A stretch of 64,000 nucleotides of DNA from Gemmata massiliana (lineage in GTDB: Bacteria; Planctomycetota; Planctomycetia; Gemmatales; Gemmataceae): the NCBI RefSeq assembly GCF_901538265.1, contig NZ_LR593886.1, forward strand, positions 7,833,738 through 7,897,737. Direction: 5' to 3'. The position numbers and the translations under genes were made by a program. Under the pieces are notes generated by a model. The model ran no database searches and was not told the DNA's origin. It worked only from the letters and a program-made list of their open reading frames with translations. Shown piece after piece: positions 16,802 through 25,342 of this stretch (position 1 is the first letter of the stretch; each line of letters starts with the position of its first letter).

Positions 16802-18170
16802 GACCGGCCTCCGCTCCCGGGGCGAGGAACTCTTGCGCGCGACGGTCCAGGAACGCCTCCAGGTCGGCGCGAGTGGCGGAACCGGTCGCGAACCGGGCGA
16901 AGGCCAGCGCCGTCGGCAGGCTCTCCGCGTCGCGTAGCCCGACGGTAGGTACCCCTTCCGCCATCGCACGCGGCGCGTAGTCGCTCGCCGAGAACACCGG
17001 GTTGAAATGGACGATCGTCACACGACCCTTCGGGTCGAGCTGCGCCTGCCAGTATTTCAGCACGGCACTCGCGCCACCCGGCGGGTCGTTCTCCACCGCG
17101 TCGCTGACGATCACGAGCAGCTCTGGGGCCGTTTCTAGCGCGTCGAGGATCGGCGTCGAGAGATCCGTCGCGCCGCGCGCCTCGGGCTTCGCCCCGGCGA
17201 AGGGGTGAGTCCAGAACGCGCGGTACTCCCGGCTCGCCGCGGCCAGGACGCGATCGACCGCCCACGCGACCCCGAGCGGTCGGCGCCGCTTCTCCCGCGT
17301 GCCGGACGTCGAGTAGCTGTTGTCGAGCACGGCTGCAACTCTGCCCAGCGCCAGCGGCGTGCGACAAAGGAGCCGCGCGGTCGCCTGTTGAATCGCGGAC
17401 AACACGTCTTCGGGCGGCTCCGGCAGCGACAGCGCATAGAGCACCAGTTTCGTCAACGGCGAGCGCCCGAGGTCGATCTCGACGTCGCCCGCCTTCTGCA
17501 TCCGCAACCGCTCGGCTTGCGTCATGCGGGGCTGGATCTTCGCCAAAAACTGCGCGCGCGGGACGCCGTGCTTGGCGGCCAGTCCCTCCGCGACCGTGAA
17601 CGGCAGCTCGTACACCGCCTCGGTGCTGTGCCACGCCCGCCGGACCTGCTCGAACAGCGGCGTCTGGAACACGGCCGCGCGCTTCTCGAAGAGGAACCGC
17701 CCCGCCTCGCCCGGCAGCGAGAGGTGATTGTGGCACGCGACCGCCTTCACCTTGTTGCGGTACTTCACGCAGTCGAAGGTGGCGTCGCGCCCGCGCAGGT
17801 AGTCGCGTGCGACGGCCCGCGCCCGGCGGTTGTTGATCCCCAGTCGGCGGGCGTCGCGGAGCGTCTTCCAGGCCCGGTGCGGCGGCATCGTCGCCAGCGC
17901 GCGGGCGATCAGAGCCCCCTCGTTCGGCACCGCGTCCTTCCCGGATGCCAGGAGCCGAAGAATGACCTGCGCTTGGTTGAAGTGGTTGATCCCGACCGCC
18001 AGGGACCGGGCGTAAATGGCGCGATAATTCCCCAGTACGTACTGGTGGAGGAAGTCGATGGACACGCGCTGGCTGTCGGCGTTCTCGTAGAACTCGCGCT
18101 GCCCGGTGCAGGCGTAGCAAGCGTTGAGGAAGTGGACGATGTCCTCGCGTTGCGTCCGCTCGGCAAACAT
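16791..18170 (-). CDS. Ro60-like protein: helical repeat (TROVE-like) plus vWA domain
   Basis: A 459-residue protein from ATG 18170. The first ~250 residues are alpha-helical repeats (DFLHQYVLGNYRAIYARSLAV, RARAVARDYLRGRDATFDCVKYRNKVKAV) resembling the TROVE module of Ro60. The C-terminal ~175 residues form a vWA domain with a complete metal site: D283-x-S285-x-S287 in LDNSYSTSG, T335 in GATDL and D357 in IVSDAVEND. Ro60/Rsr proteins bind Y RNAs and misfolded RNA. This copy is shorter than typical Rsr (~530), so it may be a divergent relative. It overlaps the ARPP-2-like gene, and a structured stretch lies just upstream. Confidence 0.7.
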   Translation of the reverse strand: MFAERTQREDIVHFLNACYACTGQREFYENADSQRVSIDFLHQYVLGNYRAIYARSLAVGINHFNQAQVILRLLASGKDAVPNEGALIARALATMPPHRAWKTLRDARRLGINNRRARAVARDYLRGRDATFDCVKYRNKVKAVACHNHLSLPGEAGRFLFEKRAAVFQTPLFEQVRRAWHSTEAVYELPFTVAEGLAAKHGVPRAQFLAKIQPRMTQAERLRMQKAGDVEIDLGRSPLTKLVLYALSLPEPPEDVLSAIQQATARLLCRTPLALGRVAAVLDNSYSTSGTREKRRRPLGVAWAVDRVLAAASREYRAFWTHPFAGAKPEARGATDLSTPILDALETAPELLVIVSDAVENDPPGGASAVLKYWQAQLDPKGRVTIVHFNPVFSASDYAPRAMAEGVPTVGLRDAESLPTALAFARFATGSATRADLEAFLDRRAQEFLAPGAEAGHVE

Positions 18171-18190
18171 GAAGGGCCTTCGAGGTGCCG

Positions 18191-18276
18191 CCCGCCGCCG
18201 GGGAGTGACGATGCGACTTTGAGCTCTCACTTCAAAGGTAAGTTCGGAAGTCGCAGCAAAGTCCCGCGGCGGCGGG
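18191..18276. ncRNA. Candidate structured RNA or 5' leader next to the vWA gene
   Basis: Nested inverted repeats: a 10-bp perfect outer stem (18191-18200 with 18267-18276), a symmetric 12/12-base internal region, then a 7-bp stem (18213-18219 with 18248-18254) enclosing smaller hairpins. It begins 21 bases upstream of the Ro60-like gene start. It could be a leader structure of that gene or a Y-RNA-like transcript. The outer arms are GC-only, which lowers significance. Confidence 0.3.
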
Positions 18277-18383
18277 GCGACTCGGGTAGTCTACCACAGC
18301 CGCCGATCAGACGCGCCGCAGGCTGCTCGGGTTCGTTCCGTGAGTAACACTTTTTGAGACCCGTTCGCCGGCTCATGAAGGCG

Positions 18384-19184
18384 TTACTTTTCTTTCACGG
18401 TCTCAAACGCCTCGACCCGGTACGCCTTGCGGAACTTGGTGCCACCGACGTCGCCCTCGACAATCCGTTCCACTTCGCGCCCCGGCACTTCGTTGGATAG
18501 GAACGCGATCATCTTTCCCCGCCCCTTCATGGTGCCCTCAGAAAACTCGATCTCCCCTTCTTCGCGCACGCACACGACTTTCTGCTCGCCGACCTTGCGC
18601 TCTTCGCTGAAGTTGGTGACCCGAACCGACGTCTTCATTGACCGCTCCTTGTCCTGGTAGTCCACGTCCAGGCGCAACACGTCCGGTCGCACGGCCAGTG
18701 TCCGCGGCTCGCCCCCGAACTCGCGGTACGGTGCGCTCGCATCCTTGCTGTGCCAGAAGGTGGCGGTGGCCTTGTTCTCGCCGCGCGTCAAGTCGTATGT
18801 CCTCACCTCGCAGGCGTACTTCTTACCTCGAATTTCCAGGTCTTGCTTGCTCGTTTCCAACAGCTTGCACTTCGGGTCGAGTGCCGGGTCGTAACCGGGG
18901 ATGTGCCAACTCGTCGATTCCCCTCCGTCGAACGCGCCCGGCTTTTTGCCCTCCCGTCGGGCCTGCAATTGAATCGATCCGGGGTCTTTGGCCTCGACTC
19001 GGGTTACTCTTTCCCGCTGCGCCTCGGTCGTGTCACCGCGGGTGAACGATTCCGTCCGGATCACCCAACTGCCGATACCGAACCCGTTCCACGGATCGCG
19101 GTCGTTGTTGGGCTTATCGGCGCCCGCCACTGAACCCGATGCGGAGAGCAACAGCACGGCAAAGATCGAAACCACGGTTCTCAT
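18384..19184 (-). CDS. Secreted hypothetical protein
   Basis: A 266-residue protein starting at ATG 19184 with a signal peptide (MRTVVSIFAVLLLSASGSVAGA). The mature part is beta-rich and charged (WNGFGIGSWVIRTESFTRGDTTEAQRERVTRVEA near residue 35, EGEIEFSEGTMKGRGKMIAFLSNEVPG near the end). The pattern of measuring strands and a final KFRKAYRVEAFETVKEK resembles other planctomycete exported proteins of unknown role. No family recognised. It lies 213 bases upstream of the vWA gene on the same strand. Confidence 0.7.
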   Translation of the reverse strand: MRTVVSIFAVLLLSASGSVAGADKPNNDRDPWNGFGIGSWVIRTESFTRGDTTEAQRERVTRVEAKDPGSIQLQARREGKKPGAFDGGESTSWHIPGYDPALDPKCKLLETSKQDLEIRGKKYACEVRTYDLTRGENKATATFWHSKDASAPYREFGGEPRTLAVRPDVLRLDVDYQDKERSMKTSVRVTNFSEERKVGEQKVVCVREEGEIEFSEGTMKGRGKMIAFLSNEVPGREVERIVEGDVGGTKFRKAYRVEAFETVKEK

Positions 19185-19447
19185 GCGATTCCTGTCGAGG
19201 ACTTGTTGAGTCAGAAGAGGGCCAGTTCCAAGCAACCGGATGATAAGCGGTCGGGCACGCACCCGACAACGCCCTTTAATTGGTACCATCACCGCCACTC
19301 GCCCGGCATACATTGTGTGAGAGACTGCACACGCATCCGGACCGGGAACCGAACGTCGGTATTCGCGACAGATCCGGCTGTTACCGCCGATTCGCTGACC
19401 TGGACTCGGTTCGGTGTGATTGTGGCCGCATCAACGGAGAGGCTCGC

Positions 19448-20422
19448 GTGCGACACATCCCGGTTCGGCGACTCTCACTCCTCTTCGCTGCCGCACTCGT
19501 TTTCTCCGGCTGCCGGCCGGCTGCTGGGCCGGTGCCCACCGCGCCCGCCCTGGAGCAACCGGTTCCCAAACAGAGCGGGTTCCCGCAGGAACTCGTGTCC
19601 TTCGTCCAACAGGGGGACGGCCCGGTCTTCCAGGCCGCGGGCGCGGGGCACTGGGACGTGAAGATCCGGGAGCGCGGGTGGATCATCCGCGAGGATAGCG
19701 GTTACAAGCTCTGGTACACGGGCTACGACGGCACCGCGAACGGGCGGCGCATGCTCGGGCTCGTGACTTCCCCCGACGGAGTAACTTGGACCCGGCACCC
19801 CGGCAACCCGCTCGTTCGGGACCACTGGGTCGAAGACGTGATGGTGGTCAAAGACGGCGGCCGGTACCTCATGTTCGCCGAGGGGGAGAACGACCGCGCC
19901 CAACTCCTCACTTCGCCCGACGGAATGACATGGGAAAAGCTCGGCCGGATCGACGTCCGGCTCGCGTCCGGTGCCCCCGTACCGGACGGACCGTATGGGA
20001 CACCGGCCGCGTTCAAGGACGGCGACCGGTGGCTCCTCTTCTACGAGCGGTCCGACAAAGGGGTGTGGCTCGCCGCCTCGAACGACCTGAAGGTCTGGAC
20101 GAACGTCCGGGACGAACCGGTCCTGGTCCCCGGCCCGGGGGCATACGACCGCGACATGATCGCCCTCAATCAGGTGATTAAGCACGGCGGCCGGTACTAC
20201 GCCTACTACCACGGGTGCGCGACGTCGGGGCCAGACGCCCGGAAGTGGTCGACGGCCATCGCCGCGTCGGACGACCTGGTCAACTGGGAGAAGTTCCCTG
20301 GGAACCCGCTCCTCCCCGTGGCCGAGAACAAATCGAGCGGCATCCTGGTGGACACCGGCGCGGGGTTCCGGCTCTACACGATGCACCCCGCGGTCTACCT
20401 CCACGTTCCGGGGCCGCGCTGA
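19448..20422 (+). CDS. Lipoprotein with five-bladed GH43/GH32-like propeller
   Basis: A 324-residue protein starting at GTG 19448 (GGAGAGG seven bases upstream). The signal peptide ends in a lipobox, LVFSGC, so it is a lipoprotein. Repeated blade motifs follow: YKLWYTGYDGT...SPDGVTWTRHPGNPLV, RYLMFAEGENDRAQLLTSPDGMTWEK, RWLLFYERSDKGVWLAASNDLKVW, and RYYAYYHGCA...SDDLVNWEKFPGNPLL. This is the pattern of glycosidase-like propellers (GH43/GH32/GH130 related), so a role in binding or cleaving sugars at the cell surface is likely. The substrate is not evident. Confidence 0.75.
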   Translation: MRHIPVRRLSLLFAAALVFSGCRPAAGPVPTAPALEQPVPKQSGFPQELVSFVQQGDGPVFQAAGAGHWDVKIRERGWIIREDSGYKLWYTGYDGTANGRRMLGLVTSPDGVTWTRHPGNPLVRDHWVEDVMVVKDGGRYLMFAEGENDRAQLLTSPDGMTWEKLGRIDVRLASGAPVPDGPYGTPAAFKDGDRWLLFYERSDKGVWLAASNDLKVWTNVRDEPVLVPGPGAYDRDMIALNQVIKHGGRYYAYYHGCATSGPDARKWSTAIAASDDLVNWEKFPGNPLLPVAENKSSGILVDTGAGFRLYTMHPAVYLHVPGPR

Positions 20423-20565
20423 TGGGCCGTTCGCCGCGATCGGGGGCGAGCGGACTGGTTACAAACGCATCGTAAGAAACGCCCATAAATTCCGGGCCAT
20501 TCGCAGTATAGCGGTACACTTACACCAAGAAACTAAAGTAAGCTGCGTGCCCTCGCTGGATTCAC

Positions 20566-21435
20566 ATGGCACTGGCCACGTCCCCCACAACCGTCGCGCT
20601 CGGCTCGCTGGTCACCCTCGCCGGGCTGATCGCGGGGTTGTGGTGGCGCGAGCAGCAAACGCGCACCGGGCCGATCGATCGTCCGCTCATCGTGTTCGTA
20701 GCGCCCACCAGTCGCTTGCCGATCGAAGCGATCGCGGCCGATTACGAGCGCGAAACCGGCCAGCGGGTCGAATTGCGGTTCGGCCCGTCGGAAGACATCC
20801 TCACAAAGGTCCGGTTCCCCGCACCCGGCGAACCGGCGGATCTGTTCCTCCCCGCCGACGACAGCTACGTCCGCCAGGCACGCGACCTCGGATTGGTCGC
20901 GGAGTCCGTGCCCATCGCGACCGTCCGTGCGGTCGTGCTCCTCGCGAAGAACAACCCCAAACAGTTCCGAGCGTGGCCGGATCTCCTGCGAGGCGGTGTA
21001 AAAGTGGCCGTCCCCAACCCCGGCGCTGCGGTCGGCAAGCTCGCGCGCGAGCACCTCGTCTCCACTCGCAAGTGGCTCGCGCTGGAACCGCGTGTCGTTG
21101 ATACCGGGACCGTCACCGAAGCCGCGAACGCCTCCAAAGTCGGCAGCACGGACGCGGCCATCGTGTGGGACGTGGTCGCAACTGCACCCGCGTACCGGGG
21201 ACAGGCGGTTCTCATGCTCCCGGAACTGAAGGGCGTGACGGGAAAGGTCGAATTAGCGCTGCTGAACCAGTCGAGCGACCCGCCCGCGGCACGGAAGTTC
21301 GCCCGCTACATCACCGACCCGAATCACGGACTAGTGCGGTTCCGCGAGGCCGGGTTCAACGTGGACGACAAGGCGGGCGGCATCGTGTCCGCACTGCAAG
21401 AAGCTGTCGCGCCTCGCGGGGGAACCGAGCCGTGA
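20566..21435 (+). CDS. modA: Molybdate-type ABC transporter substrate-binding protein
   Basis: A 289-residue periplasmic-binding protein with an N-terminal membrane anchor or signal (VALGSLVTLAGLIAGLWW). ModA-type features are LIVFVAPTSRLPIEAIAADYERETGQRVELRFGPSEDI, PADLFLPADDSYVRQARDLGLV, and the hinge region VGSTDAAIVWDVVA. It should capture molybdate or tungstate, or a related oxyanion. It overlaps the permease gene by four bases (GTGA). No ribosome-binding site is obvious. Confidence 0.85.
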   Translation: MALATSPTTVALGSLVTLAGLIAGLWWREQQTRTGPIDRPLIVFVAPTSRLPIEAIAADYERETGQRVELRFGPSEDILTKVRFPAPGEPADLFLPADDSYVRQARDLGLVAESVPIATVRAVVLLAKNNPKQFRAWPDLLRGGVKVAVPNPGAAVGKLAREHLVSTRKWLALEPRVVDTGTVTEAANASKVGSTDAAIVWDVVATAPAYRGQAVLMLPELKGVTGKVELALLNQSSDPPAARKFARYITDPNHGLVRFREAGFNVDDKAGGIVSALQEAVAPRGGTEP

Positions 21436-22250
21436 GCACACAGGCACTGCCACGAAGTCCCCGGTCCGATCTCCCGTTCTACGTGGCGTTCGGGTTGCTC
21501 GGTGCGTTGTACGTGGGACTCATCGTCGCCATGCTCGCCGCCGACTTCGCGTACACATCGGTCGGCGCGGTCGGTCGGGCGCTCGAATCGCCGCAAATCC
21601 GCGCCGCGGTGTGGCTCAGTTTGCTCAGCAGTTCGGCCGCCGCAATCCTGTCCGTGTGGGTCGCGGTGCCGCTCGGGTACCTGCTCTCGCGCACGCGGTT
21701 CGTGGGGCGCGGGGTGGTCGACCTGTTGCTCGACGTGCCGATTCTGCTCCCGCCGCTCGTGGTGGGACTGAGCCTGCTCATCCTGTTCCAAACGCCCCCC
21801 GGCGCCTGGTTCCAGCGCACTGTCATACCGGTGACTTACGCCGTCGCGGGGGTCGTGCTGGCGCAGTTCGCGGTGTCCGGCGCGTTCGCGGTGCGGACCA
21901 TGCGTGTGACGTTCGACCAGATCGATCCGCGTGCCGAAGACATCGCGCTGACGCTGGGGTGCAGTCGCGCGCAGGCGTTCTGTCGCGTGACGCTCCCCGC
22001 AGCCCGGCGCGGCGTACTAACGGCGTTCACGCTCGCATGGGCGCGGGCGCTCGGCGAGTTCGGACCGATTCTCATCTTCTGCGGCGCGACGCGGATGCGA
22101 ACAGAAGTGCTTTCGACGAGTGTGTTTCTGGAACTGAGTGTCGGGAACCTGGAAGCCGCGCTCGCGGTCTCGCTGCTAATGATTGTGGTCGCCGTGCTGG
22201 TACTCGTGACGACCCGCGCGTTCGGGCTTCGCGGGACCGGACTGATTTGA
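21432..22250 (+). CDS. modB: Molybdate-type ABC transporter permease
   Basis: A 272-residue membrane protein starting at GTG 21432, overlapping the binding-protein stop. It has about six membrane helices and the permease loop that contacts the ATPase (EDIALTLGCSRAQAFCRVTLPAARRGVLTAFTLAWARALGEFGPILIF). EFGPILIFCGATRMRTEVLSTSVFLEL is the molybdate/tungstate permease C-terminal region. No ModC ATPase gene follows: the next gene is on the opposite strand, so the ATPase must be encoded elsewhere. Confidence 0.87.
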   Translation: MSTQALPRSPRSDLPFYVAFGLLGALYVGLIVAMLAADFAYTSVGAVGRALESPQIRAAVWLSLLSSSAAAILSVWVAVPLGYLLSRTRFVGRGVVDLLLDVPILLPPLVVGLSLLILFQTPPGAWFQRTVIPVTYAVAGVVLAQFAVSGAFAVRTMRVTFDQIDPRAEDIALTLGCSRAQAFCRVTLPAARRGVLTAFTLAWARALGEFGPILIFCGATRMRTEVLSTSVFLELSVGNLEAALAVSLLMIVVAVLVLVTTRAFGLRGTGLI

Positions 22251-22400
22251 AGTGAGTGGAACTGCCCACCGACCACTACAGCGAATTTGAACGAGAGGCG
22301 CCAAATGTGTTGGCGCAAGCACTAGGAATTGGAAGGCACCGCTCCCTCGCGGTCGCGGCTCATAAAATCATCAACTTACCATCTATCAGAATTACAACGC

Positions 22401-22430
22401 TTTTGTTTGATCCGCGTGATCCGCGGCTCT
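22401..22430 (-). repeat. Dispersed CGCGGAT repeat, copy C (short, inverted)
   Basis: On the minus strand it reads AGCCGCGGATCACGCGGATC then AAACAAAA. This matches the core of the repeats at 48098-48180 and 50088-50168. It lies between the convergent ends of modB and the PP2C gene. Confidence 0.5.
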
Positions 22431-22458
22431 TTTTTCTACTTCTAATACACCGGCGCTG

Positions 22459-23214
22459 TTAGCCTTCGACGACTTCGATCACGACGCAAGACACGTTGTC
22501 GCGCGAGTTCTGGTCGAGCGCGAGTTGGCCGAGCCCTTCCGCGCACTGCTGCATGTCAGTGGCGGAGGAAACAAATTCCGCGAGGTCGTCATCGGTAACG
22601 ACCCCGGTGAGGCCGTCGGTGCAGAGCAGGAACCGGTCGTTGGCCTGGAGCTGCACGACGGCCACTTCCGGCCCCTCGCCCACTTCTTTGCTGCCGAGGT
22701 ACTTCCAGAGCACGTTGCGGAACCGGTGGTCCTTCGCTTCGGCCGGGCTGATCGTCTTGGCTTCCACGAGGGCTTGCGCGAGGGAGTGGTCGACCGTGAG
22801 TTGCGAGATGCGCTTATTGCGGATCAAGTAGCACCGGCTGTCCCCGACCCCCGCGACGAACATCTCCCCGCCCTTCCGCCACACCGCCATCACCACCGTC
22901 GTGCCCATGTTCTTCATGTCTTTGTCGAGGGCACCCATCGCCATGATTTCTTCGTTGGCCTGGACGATGGCCCGGCGGATCGTGGTCTTCACCCCTTCCA
23001 CGTTCAGGTGCGGGGTGAGGTTCTTGCGCAGCTCGCGCGGGATGATGTCCACCGCCTTGCGGCTCGCGATCTCGCCCGCGGCCTGCCCGCCCATACCGTC
23101 GGCCACGATGTTGACCGTCAGATCCGGGAAAATCTTGACGTCGATGGAGTCTTCGTTGTTCTCGCGGTAATTGCCCAGCAAGCTGCACTTACCGATGTTC
23201 AGTGTGAAAGCCAT
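22459..23214 (-). CDS. PP2C-type serine/threonine phosphatase
   Basis: A 251-residue protein starting at ATG 23214 with GGGAGG seven bases upstream. PP2C motifs are in order: NYRENNEDSIDVKIFPD (motif 1), VNIVADGMGGQAAGEIAS (motif 2, with DGMGG metal ligands), GTTVVMAVWRKGGEMFVAGVGDSRCYLI, RFLLCTDGLTGVVTDDDLAEF, and a C-terminal QNSRDNVSCVVIEV. The metal-binding aspartates are all present, so it should be an active Mn/Mg-dependent phosphatase that reverses Hanks-type kinase signalling, which is abundant in planctomycetes. Cytoplasmic. Confidence 0.93.
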   Translation of the reverse strand: MAFTLNIGKCSLLGNYRENNEDSIDVKIFPDLTVNIVADGMGGQAAGEIASRKAVDIIPRELRKNLTPHLNVEGVKTTIRRAIVQANEEIMAMGALDKDMKNMGTTVVMAVWRKGGEMFVAGVGDSRCYLIRNKRISQLTVDHSLAQALVEAKTISPAEAKDHRFRNVLWKYLGSKEVGEGPEVAVVQLQANDRFLLCTDGLTGVVTDDDLAEFVSSATDMQQCAEGLGQLALDQNSRDNVSCVVIEVVEG

Positions 23215-23556
23215 CAGACGCCTCCCAGACAAGTGCCGGTCGGACCCTTCCGCCGCCCCGCACGCGCCCGTCGGGACCGGAAAACCGCCCCAAATCCCGC
23301 AACGGACTGCCTTCAACTTACAACGCTACCACACACCATGCAACGCGGGAGAGGCGATTCGGCGTTTTCCGCCAAAACGCACAACCCGCGCCCGCATCAC
23401 CGGTTCCGTCCAGCAGAATGTGCCCACAATGCGGTTTCGGCCCCACGAACCGGGCGCGCCAGCCCGCCTTTCGCCGGTCCGCACCTCACGCTACACTCTA
23501 CCGCCCTTGAATCTTTCAAACGGCCGCCCGGTTGGGCCAGGACATCGAGGCCGCGC
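23215..23556. other. Divergent intergenic region, 342 bases
   Basis: Separates the PP2C gene and the glycosyltransferase gene, so it should hold both promoters. I see no coding frame, repeat or strong hairpin in it. Confidence 0.5.
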
Positions 23557-24714
23557 ATGGACGCCCCGCAACGCGAACGAGTGGTTTTGGTACACGATTG
23601 GCTCACCGGCACGCGCGGCGGCGAAAAGTGCCTCGAACCACTGTGCCGCCGGTGGCCCGACGCGAAACTGCTTACCCTGCTCCACAAGCGCGGGAGCGTG
23701 CCGCCCGCGATCGAGGGCACCCGCGTTCACCCCAGCTTCCTCAACGCGCTGCCGCGTGTCGAGAAATACTACCGCTACCTCCTACCGGTAATGCCGTTCG
23801 CCGCGGGGTGGACCGTGACCGACGCGGACCTCGTCGTCAGCCTGAGTCACGCGGTGGCGAAATCGGCCCGGCCGCCGAAGGGCGTCCCGCACGTCTGCTA
23901 CTGCTTCACCCCGATGCGGTACGCCTGGCACATGCAGGAGGCGTATTTCCGAGAAACCGGCTTTGTGGGCAAACTGAAGGCGCGGGCCATCGATACACTC
24001 CTCGGGCGCATCCGCGAATGGGACCGCCGCACCGCGAGCCGGGTGACGCATTTCGTTGCGATCAGCAACACGGTACGCGACCGCATCCGCGACTGTTACG
24101 ACCGCGACGCGGCGGTGATTTACCCGCCCGTGGACACGGACTTCTACACGCCGTCGGGCGAACCGCGCGAGGACTTTTACCTCGTGGTGTCCGCGCTCGC
24201 GCCCTACAAGCGGTTCGATCTCGCGATCGACGCCTGCGCGCGCCTCGGCAAGAAGCTCGTCGTGATCGGCAGTGGGCAACACGCGACCAAATTGAAGGCG
24301 AGCGCGGGGCCGAACGTGAGTTTCCTGGGCTGGCAGCCCGACGAGGTGATCCGCGATCACCTGCGCCGCGCGAAGGCGCTGCTGTTCCCCGGCGAAGAGG
24401 ATTTCGGCATCGTTCCGCTCGAATCGCAGGCGTGCGGGTGCCCGGTCATCGGGTTCGGCAGGGGTGGATTGGCGGAAACGGTGCGGCCACTGGGCGAAGC
24501 GAGCGAGCCGACGGGCGCGTTTTTTGCGGAGCAAACAGTCGACGCGGTGTGCGAAGCAATCGAGCGCTTTGAACGCGCCCTGGATCGCTTCGACCCGCGT
24601 GCGGCCCGGCGCCAGGCGGTTCTGTTTCGCAAAGACCGGTTCGAGCAAGAATTGTTTTCGTTCCTGGAAGCAATTCTGCAAGGTTCGCCCACAGAAGTGC
24701 GCAAGGCGGCATAA
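23557..24714 (+). CDS. Glycosyltransferase family 4
   Basis: A 385-residue GT-B fold glycosyltransferase starting at ATG 23557. The N-terminal acceptor domain has VLVHDWLTGTRGGEKCLEPL and YCFTPMRYAWHMQEAYF, typical of WbaZ/MtfB-like mannosyltransferases. The C-terminal nucleotide-sugar domain has YLVVSALAPYKRFDLAIDAC, VIGSGQHATKLKA, FLGWQPDEVIRDHLRRAKALLFPGEEDFGIVPLESQACGCPVIGFGRGG. The E-x7-E motif of family 4 is FGIVPLE. It probably adds a sugar to a cell-surface polysaccharide or lipid. Cytoplasmic or membrane-associated. Confidence 0.88.
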   Translation: MDAPQRERVVLVHDWLTGTRGGEKCLEPLCRRWPDAKLLTLLHKRGSVPPAIEGTRVHPSFLNALPRVEKYYRYLLPVMPFAAGWTVTDADLVVSLSHAVAKSARPPKGVPHVCYCFTPMRYAWHMQEAYFRETGFVGKLKARAIDTLLGRIREWDRRTASRVTHFVAISNTVRDRIRDCYDRDAAVIYPPVDTDFYTPSGEPREDFYLVVSALAPYKRFDLAIDACARLGKKLVVIGSGQHATKLKASAGPNVSFLGWQPDEVIRDHLRRAKALLFPGEEDFGIVPLESQACGCPVIGFGRGGLAETVRPLGEASEPTGAFFAEQTVDAVCEAIERFERALDRFDPRAARRQAVLFRKDRFEQELFSFLEAILQGSPTEVRKAA

Positions 24715-24763
24715 TCAACACTAGACCGCGGCCCGGCGCGACGGAATAATGGGGGTTATCACC

Positions 24764-25138
24764 ATGAGGGTCACCATGAGTAGCGCGCCCACCTCCTCCG
24801 TAGCCCCCGCCCCGTCCAGCGAACGCCGCGTCGCCCCGCGCCGCCAGCCCGCGATGGGGACCGTGTGCCGCCTCGATTCCCCCGACGGCGGACCATCAGC
24901 CCTGGCGCTCATCTGGAACATCTCGCAATCGGGCATCAGCATGTTGCTGAACGCCCCGCCGGTGGCCGGAACGATCCTCGCCGGGTACCTGGAGTCGATG
25001 GTCAGCGACGCGATGCTGCGGGTCTCGATGAAAGTGGTTCACGTCAAGCCGCTCGACACGGGCGATTTCTTCATCGGCGCGCACTTCGAGCGCCCGCTCA
25101 CCCCCAACGACATGAAGCCGTTCGTAGCCGAAGAGTAA
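24764..25138 (+). CDS. PilZ-domain protein
   Basis: A 124-residue protein; ATG 24764 is preferred because GGGGG lies eight bases upstream (ATG 24749 would add five residues). It has the two c-di-GMP motifs of PilZ domains: an arginine-rich RRVAPRRQ near residue 25 and WNISQSGISML (an N/DxSxxG equivalent) near residue 50. It ends in a beta-barrel segment, VKPLDTGDFFIGAHFERPL. It is likely a cyclic-di-GMP receptor acting on motility, adhesion or polysaccharide export. It lies 49 bases downstream of a glycosyltransferase gene, consistent with control of exopolysaccharide. Confidence 0.8.
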   Translation: MRVTMSSAPTSSVAPAPSSERRVAPRRQPAMGTVCRLDSPDGGPSALALIWNISQSGISMLLNAPPVAGTILAGYLESMVSDAMLRVSMKVVHVKPLDTGDFFIGAHFERPLTPNDMKPFVAEE

Positions 25139-25342
25139 ACACCAACAGTCGCAACGAGCACCACCGAACTCCGGCTTCAACAGCCGGAGCGCCTTGCACA
25201 TCCCAATAAGCCGTTCCCTACGCGCACCATTTCCGACACCCGGTTCCGTGCCGACCAATGCGCCCGGACCGTGGGCTTTCGCGCGCATCACCTTACAATA
25301 CCCGCACTTCCCTCCCCTCTCCACCGCAGGAACGGCTTACCG

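Noticed and set aside
21165-21431. In-frame extension upstream of ModB
   Set aside because: It overlaps ModA, and the GTG at 21432 with a 4-base overlap is a clear coupled start.
22256-22462. 68-residue frame after ModB
   Set aside because: AT-rich, no start signal, crosses the dispersed repeat.
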